This document shows positions 5,946-11,773 of a stretch of 11,773 nucleotides of DNA, in pieces (within the stretch, counting starts at the first letter, position 1; each line of letters begins with the position of its first letter). Both the position numbers and the translations under genes were made by a program. The notes under the pieces are model-generated. The model was not told the origin of the DNA, did no database searches, and saw only the letters and a list, made by a program, of their open reading frames with translations. Origin of the DNA: Bacillota bacterium (GTDB lineage: Bacteria; Bacillota; Clostridia; Lachnospirales; Cellulosilyticaceae); NCBI GenBank assembly GCA_023412455.1, contig JAEYNQ010000014.1, positions 1 to 11,773 of the forward strand, written 5' to 3'.

Positions 5946-6449
5946 ATTAACGACTTAATGATTAACGAACAAATTCGTGACAAAGAAGTGAGAGTCATAG
6001 GAGCAGAGGGAGAACAAATTGGTATTCTGCCTATTAAAGATGCTCAAAGGCTTGCAAGTGAAAAAAACTTAGATCTTGTTAAGATTGCTCCACAAGCTAA
6101 GCCACCTGTATGTAAGATTATGGACTATGGCAAATATAAGTTTGATGCCGCTAAGAAAGAAAAAGAAGCGCGCAAAAAGCAAAAAACAGTTAGTGTGAAA
6201 GAAGTTAGACTTTCAGCTAGTATTGAAAAGCACGACTTTGAAACGAAGATGAGAAATGCAGAAAAATTTCTAAAAGCAGGAGATAAAGTTAAAATTTCGG
6301 TTGTATTTCGTGGGCGCGAGATGATGCATACTCAAAAAGGCTTCGTTATTTTAGAAGATGCTGTTAAGCTTTTAGACGAAGTAGGAGTTGCAGAACAGAA
6401 ACCTAAACTCGAAGGCAGAGCTGTGGTCATCGTGGTAGCACCAAAATAG
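5943..6449 (+). CDS. infC: Translation initiation factor IF-3
   Basis: IF-3 binds the 30S subunit, keeps it from joining 50S too early and checks start codon-initiator tRNA pairing. About 168 residues. The N-domain carries LMINEQIRDKEVR and the conserved APQAKPPVCKIMDYGKYK (about residues 49-66). A Lys-rich linker (KKEKEARKKQK) follows, then the C-domain with KEVRLSASIEKHDFETK and GDKVKISVVFRGREM. The start is unusual. The GTG at 5937 overlaps the ribosome binding site AGGAGG (5932-5937) and cannot be used with it. The sensible starts are ATT at 5943 (5 nt after AGGAGG) or ATT at 5946 (8 nt). ATT at 5943 aligns the N-terminus with remembered Geobacillus IF-3. AUU starts are known in infC of E. 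coli and Geobacillus, where IF-3 represses its own translation. First gene of the infC-rpmI-rplT operon. Confidence 0.97.
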   Translation: MINDLMINEQIRDKEVRVIGAEGEQIGILPIKDAQRLASEKNLDLVKIAPQAKPPVCKIMDYGKYKFDAAKKEKEARKKQKTVSVKEVRLSASIEKHDFETKMRNAEKFLKAGDKVKISVVFRGREMMHTQKGFVILEDAVKLLDEVGVAEQKPKLEGRAVVIVVAPK

Positions 6450-6497
6450 GTTACCTTTTGATAAATTTAAAACTAATATATAAAGGAGGACTTTGTA

Positions 6498-6701
6498 ATG
6501 GCTAAATTAAAATTAAAAACAAATAGAGCAGCGGCAAAACGCTTTAAAGTGACTGGTACTGGAAAACTTAAAAGAAATAAAGCTTTCACAAGTCACATCT
6601 TAACAAAGAAAACAACTAAAAGAAAACGTAATCTTAGACATGCCGGTTTAGTTGATAAAACAAACGAAAGACAAATGAAACGTTTATTACCACATTTATA
6701 A
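6498..6701 (+). CDS. rpmI: 50S ribosomal protein L35
   Basis: A 67-residue, very basic protein of the large ribosomal subunit, close to the usual length of 64-66. The N-terminal MAKLKLKTNRAAAKRFKVTG and the following GTGKLKRNKA and HILTKKTTKRKRNLR are the family hallmarks. It starts at an ATG behind AAGGAGG (6483-6489). It lies between infC (48 bp upstream) and rplT (25 bp downstream), the universal gene order, and has no promoter or terminator of its own, so it is expressed from the infC promoter under the leader attenuator. Confidence 0.98.
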   Translation: MAKLKLKTNRAAAKRFKVTGTGKLKRNKAFTSHILTKKTTKRKRNLRHAGLVDKTNERQMKRLLPHL

Positions 6702-6726
6702 GAAACAGCGATAGGAGGTTAAGGAA

Positions 6727-7083
6727 ATGGCAAGAGTTAAGGGTGGAATGTCCACTAAAAAAAGACGTAATAGAGTATTAAAATTAGCTAAAGGTTATAG
6801 AGGCGCTAAATCTAAACAATTCAGAACAGCTAAACAAGCAGTTATGAAATCTTTAAGCTATGCTTATGCAGGTAGAAAATTAAGAAAACGTGAATTTAGA
6901 ACATTATGGATTGCTCGTATCAATGCAGCAGCAAGACTTAATGGCTTATCATACAGCCGTTTTATGAATGGACTTAAAAATGCAAATGTTAACGTTAACA
7001 GAAAAATGTTAGCTGACCTTGCAATCAGTGATGCAAAAGCATTTACACAATTAGTTGAAACTGCAAAAGCAAATTTAAAATAG
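6727..7083 (+). CDS. rplT: 50S ribosomal protein L20
   Basis: An 118-residue basic protein, the usual L20 length, needed early in 50S assembly where it binds 23S rRNA. The N-terminal extension MARVKGGMSTKKRRNRVLKL, followed by AKGYRGAKSKQFRTAKQA, and the C-terminal globular part with LWIARINAAARLNGLSYSRF are typical. AGGAGG at about 6714-6719 precedes the ATG. In Bacillota L20 also binds the infC leader RNA and lowers expression of the whole operon; the structured leader upstream of infC here fits that loop. The operon ends at the strong hairpin at 7106-7143. Confidence 0.98.
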   Translation: MARVKGGMSTKKRRNRVLKLAKGYRGAKSKQFRTAKQAVMKSLSYAYAGRKLRKREFRTLWIARINAAARLNGLSYSRFMNGLKNANVNVNRKMLADLAISDAKAFTQLVETAKANLK

Positions 7084-7105
7084 AAAATGAGGATAACCTA
7101 AATAT

Positions 7106-7143
7106 AAAAAAAGCAGAGTAAGATTTCTTACTCTGCTTTTTTT
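7106..7143. terminator. Bidirectional terminator between rplT and a convergent gene
   Basis: A perfect 17-bp inverted repeat, 7106-7122 with 7127-7143, around the loop ATTT. The GC-containing core is GCAGAGTAAG/CTTACTCTGC, flanked by A7 and T7. It therefore ends transcription on both strands: the infC operon on plus and the small membrane-protein gene, whose stop is at 7153, on minus. Confidence 0.95.
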
Positions 7144-7152
7144 ATTTAAACA

Positions 7153-7419
7153 TTATAAGTTTAGGTATAAGAAAAGTAGGATGTGTAGCAGAGAACAAAT
7201 ACATAAGGTAAGAGAAACAATAAGGACACCTGTACTTCTTTTGTATAAGAAGCTAAGAAAGAGGAAGATACTTAGGGTAAGTAAAATCATAGAAATAAAA
7301 TTGGCCACAGGTAAAAAGAAGTTAAGGGTGATGAAGAGTAAAAAAAGGATGCAACTTGTGAGGAGAATGCGATAGATATGTACATAATTAATGTTTTTAC
7401 TTTTAGGCTTGAACCTCAT
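7153..7419 (-). CDS. Small three-helix membrane protein of unknown function
   Basis: An 88-residue hydrophobic protein on the minus strand. It is preceded by a perfect AGGAGG (7425-7430 on the complement) 5 nt from its ATG and followed 10 nt after the stop by the bidirectional terminator, so it is probably a real gene. Predicted membrane helices are at about 15-36, 38-59 and 64-87. The basic N-terminus (R2, K4, K6, K8) and the Y59-K60-R61 loop suggest, by the positive-inside rule, a cytoplasmic N-terminus and outward C-terminus. Prolines and small residues in the turn at 37-40 separate helices 1 and 2. No family is recognised. It is divergent from the GntR-type operon and shares about 200 bp of intergenic DNA with it, so it might share that operator. 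No clear minus-strand promoter was found. Confidence 0.65.
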   Translation of the reverse strand: MRFKPKSKNINYVHIYRILLTSCILFLLFITLNFFLPVANFISMILLTLSIFLFLSFLYKRSTGVLIVSLTLCICSLLHILLFLYLNL

Positions 7420-7501
7420 ATAAACCTCCTAAAAAGCTTATTTTTACTTATAAGATATGAGATATATTAACATTTATTCCTGCAAAATAAAAAATAAATG
7501 A

Positions 7502-7529
7502 TTGACTACAGGGTCTTTTTTATTATACA
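7502..7529 (+). promoter_or_regulatory. Promoter of the GntR-ABC operon
   Basis: TTGACT (7502-7507), a 16-bp spacer and TATACA (7524-7529). The palindromic operator begins 2 bp after the -10 box and covers the expected start site, a classic position for repression. Confidence 0.7.
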
Positions 7530-7530
7530 A

Positions 7531-7559
7531 TAGGTGTACTATATGAAATAGTACACCTA
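7531..7559. promoter_or_regulatory. Perfect 12-bp palindrome, likely GntR operator
   Basis: TAGGTGTACTAT (7531-7542), ATGAA, ATAGTACACCTA (7548-7559): a perfect 12+5+12 inverted repeat. It contains GTGTAC/GTACAC half-sites with the GTA...TAC symmetry expected for YtrA-like GntR regulators. It lies immediately downstream of the -10 box and 68 bp before the regulator gene, so the regulator probably represses its own operon from it. Autoregulation is inferred. Confidence 0.82.
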
Positions 7560-7626
7560 ATACATATCATACACTATAAATAATGAGAAGCTCAATAGTA
7601 TAAATAATAGAAAAGAGGTGATAGAT

Positions 7627-8010
7627 GTGTTTCCTATTGATGTAAGAGATGTAAGGCCTATTTATGAACAAATTATGGATCATATTAAGGAGCAGGTTAT
7701 AAAGGGTATTTTAAAACCTGGTGATCAATTACCCTCTGTACGACAATTAGCAGGAAGTTTAACAGTGAATGCTAATACTGTTACCAAAGCTTATCAAGAA
7801 TTAGAAAGGCAGCAGATTATTGAGACCATAAGAGGCAGAGGGACTTTTATTGCAGAACTACCAGAAAAAGAGGTTAATAAAGCCAAATTACAAGAAATTC
7901 GTAAGGCGCTAAAAGGAAATTGTATTGAGTTGCATTATATGGGTTTTAGTAAAGAACAAATCATAGAAGAAATTAGTAAAATTTATGAGGAGCTTATAAA
8001 GGAGGAGTAG
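7627..8010 (+). CDS. GntR-family transcriptional regulator, YtrA type
   Basis: A short GntR-family repressor of 127 residues. A winged-helix DNA-binding domain (about residues 9-75) shows YEQIMDHIKEQVIKGILKPG, LPSVRQLAGSLTVNANTVTK and the wing RGRGTFIAEL. Only a helical tail of about 50 residues follows, instead of a FadR/UTRA effector domain. That size and architecture mark the YtrA subfamily, which usually controls adjacent ABC transporter genes. I place the start at GTG 7627, 6 nt after AGAGGTG (7614-7620); the in-frame GTG at 7618 overlaps that ribosome binding site. The ABC ATPase gene follows after only 2 bp, its ribosome binding site within the 3' end of this gene. The palindrome at 7531-7559 is the probable binding site. 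The effector cannot be deduced. Confidence 0.92.
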   Translation: MFPIDVRDVRPIYEQIMDHIKEQVIKGILKPGDQLPSVRQLAGSLTVNANTVTKAYQELERQQIIETIRGRGTFIAELPEKEVNKAKLQEIRKALKGNCIELHYMGFSKEQIIEEISKIYEELIKEE

Positions 8011-8012
8011 AG

Positions 8013-8891
8013 ATGATAGAAATAACAGATGCCTGTAAGAAGTTTGGTGCACTTAATGCTCTAGAACAGGTTTCTATACAGATTCCAAAAGGATGTATCT
8101 ATGGCATTATAGGGGAAAATGGTGCAGGTAAGAGTACCCTTATTCAAGCATTAGTAGGTATTTATACCCTAGATAAAGGAACTATTTTAATAGAAGGACA
8201 GCCAGTTTATGAAAATAATCAGGTGAAAAGCCAATTAGCTTATGTAGCAGACCGTAATCAATTTTTTAAGAATTATACTGTACTGCAGATGGTGGATCTA
8301 TTTAAGCTGATTTATCCTACTTTTTCTGTAGAGAAGTTTGAAAGCTATAACGAACTATTTAAGTTAAGTAAAACGACAAAGGTAAAAAATCTCTCCAAAG
8401 GTATGCAGATGCGCTTAGCTATTATGTTAAATATGGCCATACAGCCTAAGGTATTAGTTTTAGATGAACCCACTTCAGGGCTGGATGCCATTGCTAAGAA
8501 ACAAGTTTTGGATTTAATCATTTCAGAAGTAGAAGAATCCAATATGACAGTAGTGATTTCTTCCCATCACTTGGCAGAATTAGAACGTATTTGTGATGAA
8601 GTGACCATCTTGCATCAAGGGAAAGTAGCTTATCAAAGCACAGTAGATGACTTAAAGGCAAGAGTTAAGAAGTTACAAGTGGTGTTTGAAGAAGAGGCAC
8701 CAGAGGATTTGGCAGAATGGCAAGAGGTTATAAATCTTGAGCACGTAGGAAGTGTCTATTACATCGTAACCAATCAATATTCTCAGGGGCTGGAAGAAAA
8801 ATTAGTGCAAAGTGGGGCCAGACTAGTTGAACCGATAGGTCTTAATCTGGAAGAGGTCTTTATTTATATGAGTACAGCAGAAAGCAAGTAG
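8013..8891 (+). CDS. ABC transporter ATP-binding protein, YtrB-like
   Basis: Cytoplasmic ATPase subunit of an ABC transporter, 292 residues. Walker A is GENGAGKST (34-42), the signature LSKGM (127-131), Walker B VLVLDEP (147-153) with catalytic E152, the D-loop SGLD (155-158) and the switch histidine in SSHH (H185). The Q-loop position reads YVADRNQ: the usual glutamine after YV is D80, with Q83 nearby, a variation I associate with this YtrB-like group. Residues about 215-292 form an accessory C-terminal region common to ATPases paired with separate permease genes. AAGGAGGAG at 7999-8007 sits inside the end of the regulator gene, so translation is probably coupled. It should dimerise and drive the permease encoded next. 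Confidence 0.94.
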   Translation: MIEITDACKKFGALNALEQVSIQIPKGCIYGIIGENGAGKSTLIQALVGIYTLDKGTILIEGQPVYENNQVKSQLAYVADRNQFFKNYTVLQMVDLFKLIYPTFSVEKFESYNELFKLSKTTKVKNLSKGMQMRLAIMLNMAIQPKVLVLDEPTSGLDAIAKKQVLDLIISEVEESNMTVVISSHHLAELERICDEVTILHQGKVAYQSTVDDLKARVKKLQVVFEEEAPEDLAEWQEVINLEHVGSVYYIVTNQYSQGLEEKLVQSGARLVEPIGLNLEEVFIYMSTAESK

Positions 8892-8906
8892 AAAAGAGGG
8901 GAAAAA

Positions 8907-10028
8907 ATGAAGAATTTAAAAGCTTTAATAAAAATTGAATTAAAGCCTGTCCTATTTATGAGTATCTATTTTTTAATCGTTAACTTATGTGGATTGGTTG
9001 TTGGAAAAGTATCTATAAATAAGAATTATTTAGATTATTTGCAAAGAGGCATCAATACATATGTTAAAGAACCTTATAGTAACTGCATTTATCCTATACT
9101 TATAGGAGTTGGTATTTTTACATTGGGAGGTATCGTTTTACTTGTTTATATTCAATTTATTAAAGATAAAGGAGTAGAGGTAGGAAGGTTCCTCAAAGCT
9201 TTACCTTATACCAACTGCCAAAGAGGTTTTGTTAAAATAGGAATGGGAATATTAGGCTATACACTTCCTTTTTTGATTTTAATAGGTGAGATGATGCTTC
9301 TTCGTCAAGAGATATTAGAACAACTACAAGAGCTATACAATGTTCTTGGGAATGGACAAGTCACTGCACGGATTGTGGAACTTAGTGAGCTATTAAAAGT
9401 ATGTTTCATGTTTTATATGACATTTACAGCTATTTATTTATTTCTCATGCTTCTTCAATATAGTATAAATGATAATTTGGGAAGCATTGTTATCGGCCTT
9501 TTAACCTTGATGGCACCTCCCTTTATATGGATTAGTAGCTCAGAGATTTATGGCTTTTTTAGAAGAATCAATTGGGGTATGAAATCGATATTTCAAATTT
9601 TATTTATTCCTAGTTACCCTATTTTGTTAGAAGGAGATAAGATTAATCTAGTTATGAAAGAGCAAGGGGTTGTCTATTTTATGACTTATGCAGAGATAGG
9701 ACATTATGGTTTTAAGATAATGCTACTTATTTTCTTTATAGCAGCTTGTATTCTACTTATTCGTTTGACTATGAACCAGGCAAGGATGGAAGATAGTGAT
9801 AAGTTGTTTAACAATGTTGCTACAAAGTGGATTTTTATCATAGGTGTGACACTATGCAGTGGCTTATTAATAGCTGATATTGGTTTGCTATTCGTACTAC
9901 CACTTATTATGGTGGAGGAAAATTTTATAGTTACACAGCTTTTAGTAGTAGGTGGAGCTGTAATAGGTTTTATTATAGCTTATAAGATTGGAAACATAGG
10001 AAGCTATAAGAGGGAGGAGAAACGATGA
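8907..10028 (+). CDS. ABC transporter permease, uncharacterised
   Basis: A 373-residue integral membrane protein starting 15 bp after the ATPase gene, with GAGGGG before its ATG. Hydrophobic segments that may cross the membrane lie at about 13-34, 60-83, 109-130, 163-186, 190-212, 270-290, 311-331 and 340-364, so about eight helices. A soluble loop of about 25 residues follows the first helix and another of about 30 follows the third. A cytoplasmic loop rich in charge (about 84-108) could hold the coupling helix that contacts the ATPase. I recognise no named family; the position fits an ABC-2-like or YtrC/D-like permease. Its TGA overlaps the ATG of the lipoprotein gene (ATGA, 10025-10028), so the two are translationally coupled. 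Substrate and direction of transport are unknown. Confidence 0.85.
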   Translation: MKNLKALIKIELKPVLFMSIYFLIVNLCGLVVGKVSINKNYLDYLQRGINTYVKEPYSNCIYPILIGVGIFTLGGIVLLVYIQFIKDKGVEVGRFLKALPYTNCQRGFVKIGMGILGYTLPFLILIGEMMLLRQEILEQLQELYNVLGNGQVTARIVELSELLKVCFMFYMTFTAIYLFLMLLQYSINDNLGSIVIGLLTLMAPPFIWISSSEIYGFFRRINWGMKSIFQILFIPSYPILLEGDKINLVMKEQGVVYFMTYAEIGHYGFKIMLLIFFIAACILLIRLTMNQARMEDSDKLFNNVATKWIFIIGVTLCSGLLIADIGLLFVLPLIMVEENFIVTQLLVVGGAVIGFIIAYKIGNIGSYKREEKR

Positions 10029-10969
10029 AAAAAATAACAATGCTTGTACTATGCAGTTTACTGCTTGTAGGGTGTGGGTCTATTACACAGGATTTACCTA
10101 ATCTATCTCAAGATATTGACCTTATGAGTGACTATATATTCAATGAACCCACTGACTTTAATGGTGAAAGTGTACGTCTTAAAAATGAAATTATTAAGGC
10201 AGTGGTGCAAATAAATCCTAATTGGGAACAAGGTGTAGAGATTGAGCAAAGTCAAGCCTTTGAAATACCCTATAATATGTTTACTATATGGGATATAAAT
10301 TCTAAAGTAGGCTGGGCAGTTGTTAATAAATTAGAAGATTTTATAGGAATAGAGTTTATGTATTTTATTAATGACATGAGAGGCAAATCTAAAGAGGAAG
10401 CAAATGTAGAACATAGAATTATTAATAATTATGGTGTGACTTGTAACAACCAATATGGAAAAGTGAGTATACGTGTTATCCAGCTTAATAAGGAATTGAT
10501 GAAGGAAGAAAACGTCTTAGAATGTAAGGAGTCTCTTTTGAGTGATAAATTCCTAATAGGAAATGTTTATAAAGGAGAAAAGCATCAGTTAATTGAGGCT
10601 ATTACACCTGAACTCATAAGAAATGGGCATATCAGTAGAGAGGAAAGAACTAATGGTGCCCGTTATCAGATTTTTAAAACCAATAGTGGAGAATTAGAGA
10701 AGCTTAGGGTTATTATTTATGATTATGGGAAGGAAGATAGAGATAGTAGTTACGAGGAAGTATGGAATAAGATAGCAGAAGCAGCTGAAATGGAAGAACC
10801 AGCAGAAAGAAAAACATTTATTGAGAAGATAGATAAGGTCATAAAGCATAAAGAAGATAAACAAAAAGGGAAAACGAGTAAGAGTAACTATAAGATAACT
10901 CGATATGCAGCAACACAATATTTTGATGAAGAGCTTATTGAAATTTTGGTAGAGATGGATGGCCAATAG
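10025..10969 (+). CDS. Putative lipoprotein encoded in the ABC operon
   Basis: A 314-residue predicted lipoprotein. The N-terminus has K2-K3, a hydrophobic stretch and the lipobox LVGC with lipidated C17, followed by GSITQ. The mature part is hydrophilic and would sit outside the membrane. A strongly basic, low-complexity segment lies at about 270-292 (KHKEDKQKGKTSKSNYK), then a short acidic C-terminus. I recognise no domain and it does not look like a classical solute-binding protein. Overlap with the permease stop argues that it works with the ATPase and permease, perhaps as an external sensor or accessory subunit; in YtrABCDEF systems one member is also an extracytoplasmic lipoprotein-like component, which is only an analogy. 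No terminator follows it, so the operon may have lost downstream genes. Confidence 0.85.
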   Translation: MKKITMLVLCSLLLVGCGSITQDLPNLSQDIDLMSDYIFNEPTDFNGESVRLKNEIIKAVVQINPNWEQGVEIEQSQAFEIPYNMFTIWDINSKVGWAVVNKLEDFIGIEFMYFINDMRGKSKEEANVEHRIINNYGVTCNNQYGKVSIRVIQLNKELMKEENVLECKESLLSDKFLIGNVYKGEKHQLIEAITPELIRNGHISREERTNGARYQIFKTNSGELEKLRVIIYDYGKEDRDSSYEEVWNKIAEAAEMEEPAERKTFIEKIDKVIKHKEDKQKGKTSKSNYKITRYAATQYFDEELIEILVEMDGQ

Positions 10970-10984
10970 TTAAGTATAAATTAA

Positions 10985-11305
10985 GAGGCAATAAACAATG
11001 AAAGCCTTAATTTCATAAGTTTAGGACAAGGGGCGATAGGGGTACAGGAAGCATCGGAATGCTATTTTGATAAAGATGTTTGGCAGCTTTCTTTAGCAGA
11101 AAGTGCAGTACTAGCAGCTATTCCTAAAGCGCCTAGTCTCTATAATCCTATCTCACATTCAGAATATAACTGGGAAAGAGCGCAGGTTGTGCTTCGGAAA
11201 ATGTATGAGCAGGATCTTATTGCAAAAAATGAATATGAATTAGCAAAAAAAGATAATCCTTATAAAAACATAGAAGAGGTACAGAAGGTTGCAACAAAAG
11301 AGTAA
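10985..11305 (+). pseudogene. Truncated class A penicillin-binding protein (GT51 fragment)
   Basis: An open frame of about 106 codons with no usable start translates to the C-terminal half of a glycosyltransferase-51 domain, the peptidoglycan polymerase part of PBP1a-like proteins. Recognisable pieces in order are SLNFISLGQGAIGVQEAS, CYFDKDVWQLSLAESAVLAA, IPKAPSLYNPISHSEYNWER and VVLRKMYEQDLIAKNEYELA, matching the family pattern YLN..(G.GA.G)...YF.K...L...E.A.LA..P.APS.YNP. The upstream half with the catalytic glutamate (EDxxF) is absent and the frame is closed by TAA at 10982-10984. It ends at TAA 11303-11305, before any transpeptidase domain. The family call is confident. Whether it is a deletion remnant or a short expressed gene with a non-standard start is not settled, but a pseudogene is much more likely. 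Confidence 0.85.
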
Positions 11306-11370
11306 GGAACAATAAGTAGGCTAGTGGTTAAAAAGATTGTAATGTAGTTAAGAGAAACCATGGATAAAGA

Positions 11371-11418
11371 GATTATAGGCGCTGAAAAATGTAAATAGGC
11401 CACCGATAATCTTTTTTT
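11371..11418 (+). terminator. Weak terminator-like hairpin before the rRNA promoter
   Basis: GATTAT (11371-11376) pairs with ATAATC (11406-11411), extended inward by GG/CC and G/C pairs separated by mismatches, with T7 at 11412-11418. The large loop and mismatches make it a poor hairpin. The T-run is also part of the A/T-rich DNA upstream of the rRNA promoter. The DNA between 11306 and 11370 shows nothing else. Confidence 0.25.
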
Positions 11419-11470
11419 ATTAAAAAAAATAAAAAATGGGGTTGACGATAGAAAGGAAATAGTGTAACAT
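11412..11470 (+). promoter_or_regulatory. rRNA operon promoter with UP-like element
   Basis: TTGACG (11442-11447), 17 bp, TAACAT (11465-11470). Directly upstream, 11412-11436 is a nearly pure A/T tract (T7, ATT, A8, T, A6) in the -40 to -70 position of an UP element bound by the RNA polymerase alpha subunits. Initiation should fall near 11477, leaving a leader of about 175 nt before mature 16S. Confidence 0.75.
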
Positions 11471-11525
11471 TATAAAAGTCGTCGGTAGCAAGAGATGATA
11501 AAACAGTTTCTAAGCGAAACAGCAA

Positions 11526-11539
11526 TGAACTTTGAAAAC
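11526..11539 (+). promoter_or_regulatory. boxA-like antitermination motif in the rRNA leader
   Basis: TGAACTTTGAAAAC resembles the rRNA boxA of Bacillota (remembered pattern TGTTCTTTGAAAAC), where Nus factors load to keep RNA polymerase from terminating in untranslated rRNA. It lies about 50 nt after the expected start, the usual place. Confidence 0.6.
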
Positions 11540-11570
11540 AAAATAGTAACCATAAAACCAGTCGATTCAA

Positions 11571-11639
11571 GAACTTGTTTAACAAGTTCAATGAGTACTA
11601 TTAGTACTAAGTAATAAGCCAGCAACATTAGTTGCATGG
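11571..11639 (+). repeat. Hairpin cluster in the 16S precursor leader
   Basis: Three consecutive inverted repeats: GAACTTGTT/AACAAGTTC (11571-11579, 11581-11589), AGTACT/AGTACT (11594-11599, 11603-11608), and GCAAC/GTTGC (11622-11626, 11631-11635), the last extended by CCA/TGG. They lie between boxA and mature 16S and probably form pre-rRNA folding or processing elements. The 3' partner of any long RNase III stem lies outside the window. Confidence 0.5.
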
Positions 11640-11652
11640 ACAAACGAACATT

Positions 11653-11773
<121 letters not shown>

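Noticed and set aside
7181..7375. Plus-strand frame encoding a very basic 64-residue peptide
   Set aside because: It lies antisense to the small membrane-protein gene, which has the better ribosome binding site and terminator; the basic composition is the complement of a hydrophobic coding strand.
8089..8260. Q-loop glutamine missing from the ABC ATPase, suggesting inactivity
   Set aside because: Walker A, signature, Walker B glutamate and switch histidine are intact and Q83 is nearby, so the variation is more likely subfamily character than loss of function.
10694..10966. Minus-strand hydrophobic frame opposite the lipoprotein gene
   Set aside because: Hydrophobic composition mirrors the Lys/Glu-rich plus strand; no ribosome binding site; the lipoprotein has a clear signal peptide and operon overlap.

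Overview
The window looks like chromosomal DNA from a low-GC, spore-forming Gram-positive of the class Clostridia. The evidence is AT-rich coding, strong AGGAGG-type ribosome binding sites, T-box leaders, the ytxC-thrS-infC-rpmI-rplT gene order shared with Bacillota, and the first ~120 nt of a Bacillota-like 16S rRNA. A Lachnospirales or Cellulosilyticum-like host is my guess from memory of 16S 5' ends, not a computed placement.

Region 1 (1-5651) holds a YtxC-family sporulation-associated gene and two consecutive threonyl-tRNA synthetase genes. Each thrS has its own sigma-A-like promoter and its own T-box leader ending in a long terminator hairpin. The two leaders are near-copies, with the same ACU-ACC sequence at the specifier position. 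The two ThrRS proteins are about four-fifths identical over residues 1-253 (TGS and editing domains), about 60% identical in the anticodon-binding domain, and strongly divergent in the catalytic core. Either a duplicated gene acquired a foreign core, or the ends were homogenised by gene conversion.

Region 2 (5652-7143) is the infC-rpmI-rplT operon (IF-3, L35, L20). It begins with a structured leader that resembles an L20-type autoregulatory leader and contains an attenuator hairpin. A possible small pseudoknot lies between the attenuator and infC. infC appears to start at a non-canonical AUU codon, as expected for IF-3 self-control. A bidirectional terminator closes the operon and also serves a small convergent membrane-protein gene on the minus strand.

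Region 3 (7420-10969) is a GntR/YtrA-type repressor, ABC ATPase, membrane permease and lipoprotein operon. Its promoter is followed immediately by a perfect 12+5+12 bp palindrome, the likely repressor operator. The genes are tightly spaced or overlapping, so they should be made together as one envelope-associated ABC module. The trigger and substrate cannot be read from sequence.

Region 4 (10970-11773) holds a 5'-truncated remnant of a class A penicillin-binding protein (glycosyltransferase-51 domain only, catalytic half missing). It is followed by the promoter of an rRNA operon with an A/T-rich UP-like element, a leader with a boxA-like antitermination motif and hairpins, and the 5' end of 16S rRNA, cut off by the window edge.

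I found no CRISPR array, insertion sequence, phage gene or obvious defence system. The most unusual items are the mosaic ThrRS pair with duplicated T-boxes, the possible pseudoknot upstream of infC, and the uncharacterised lipoprotein in the YtrA-like operon.
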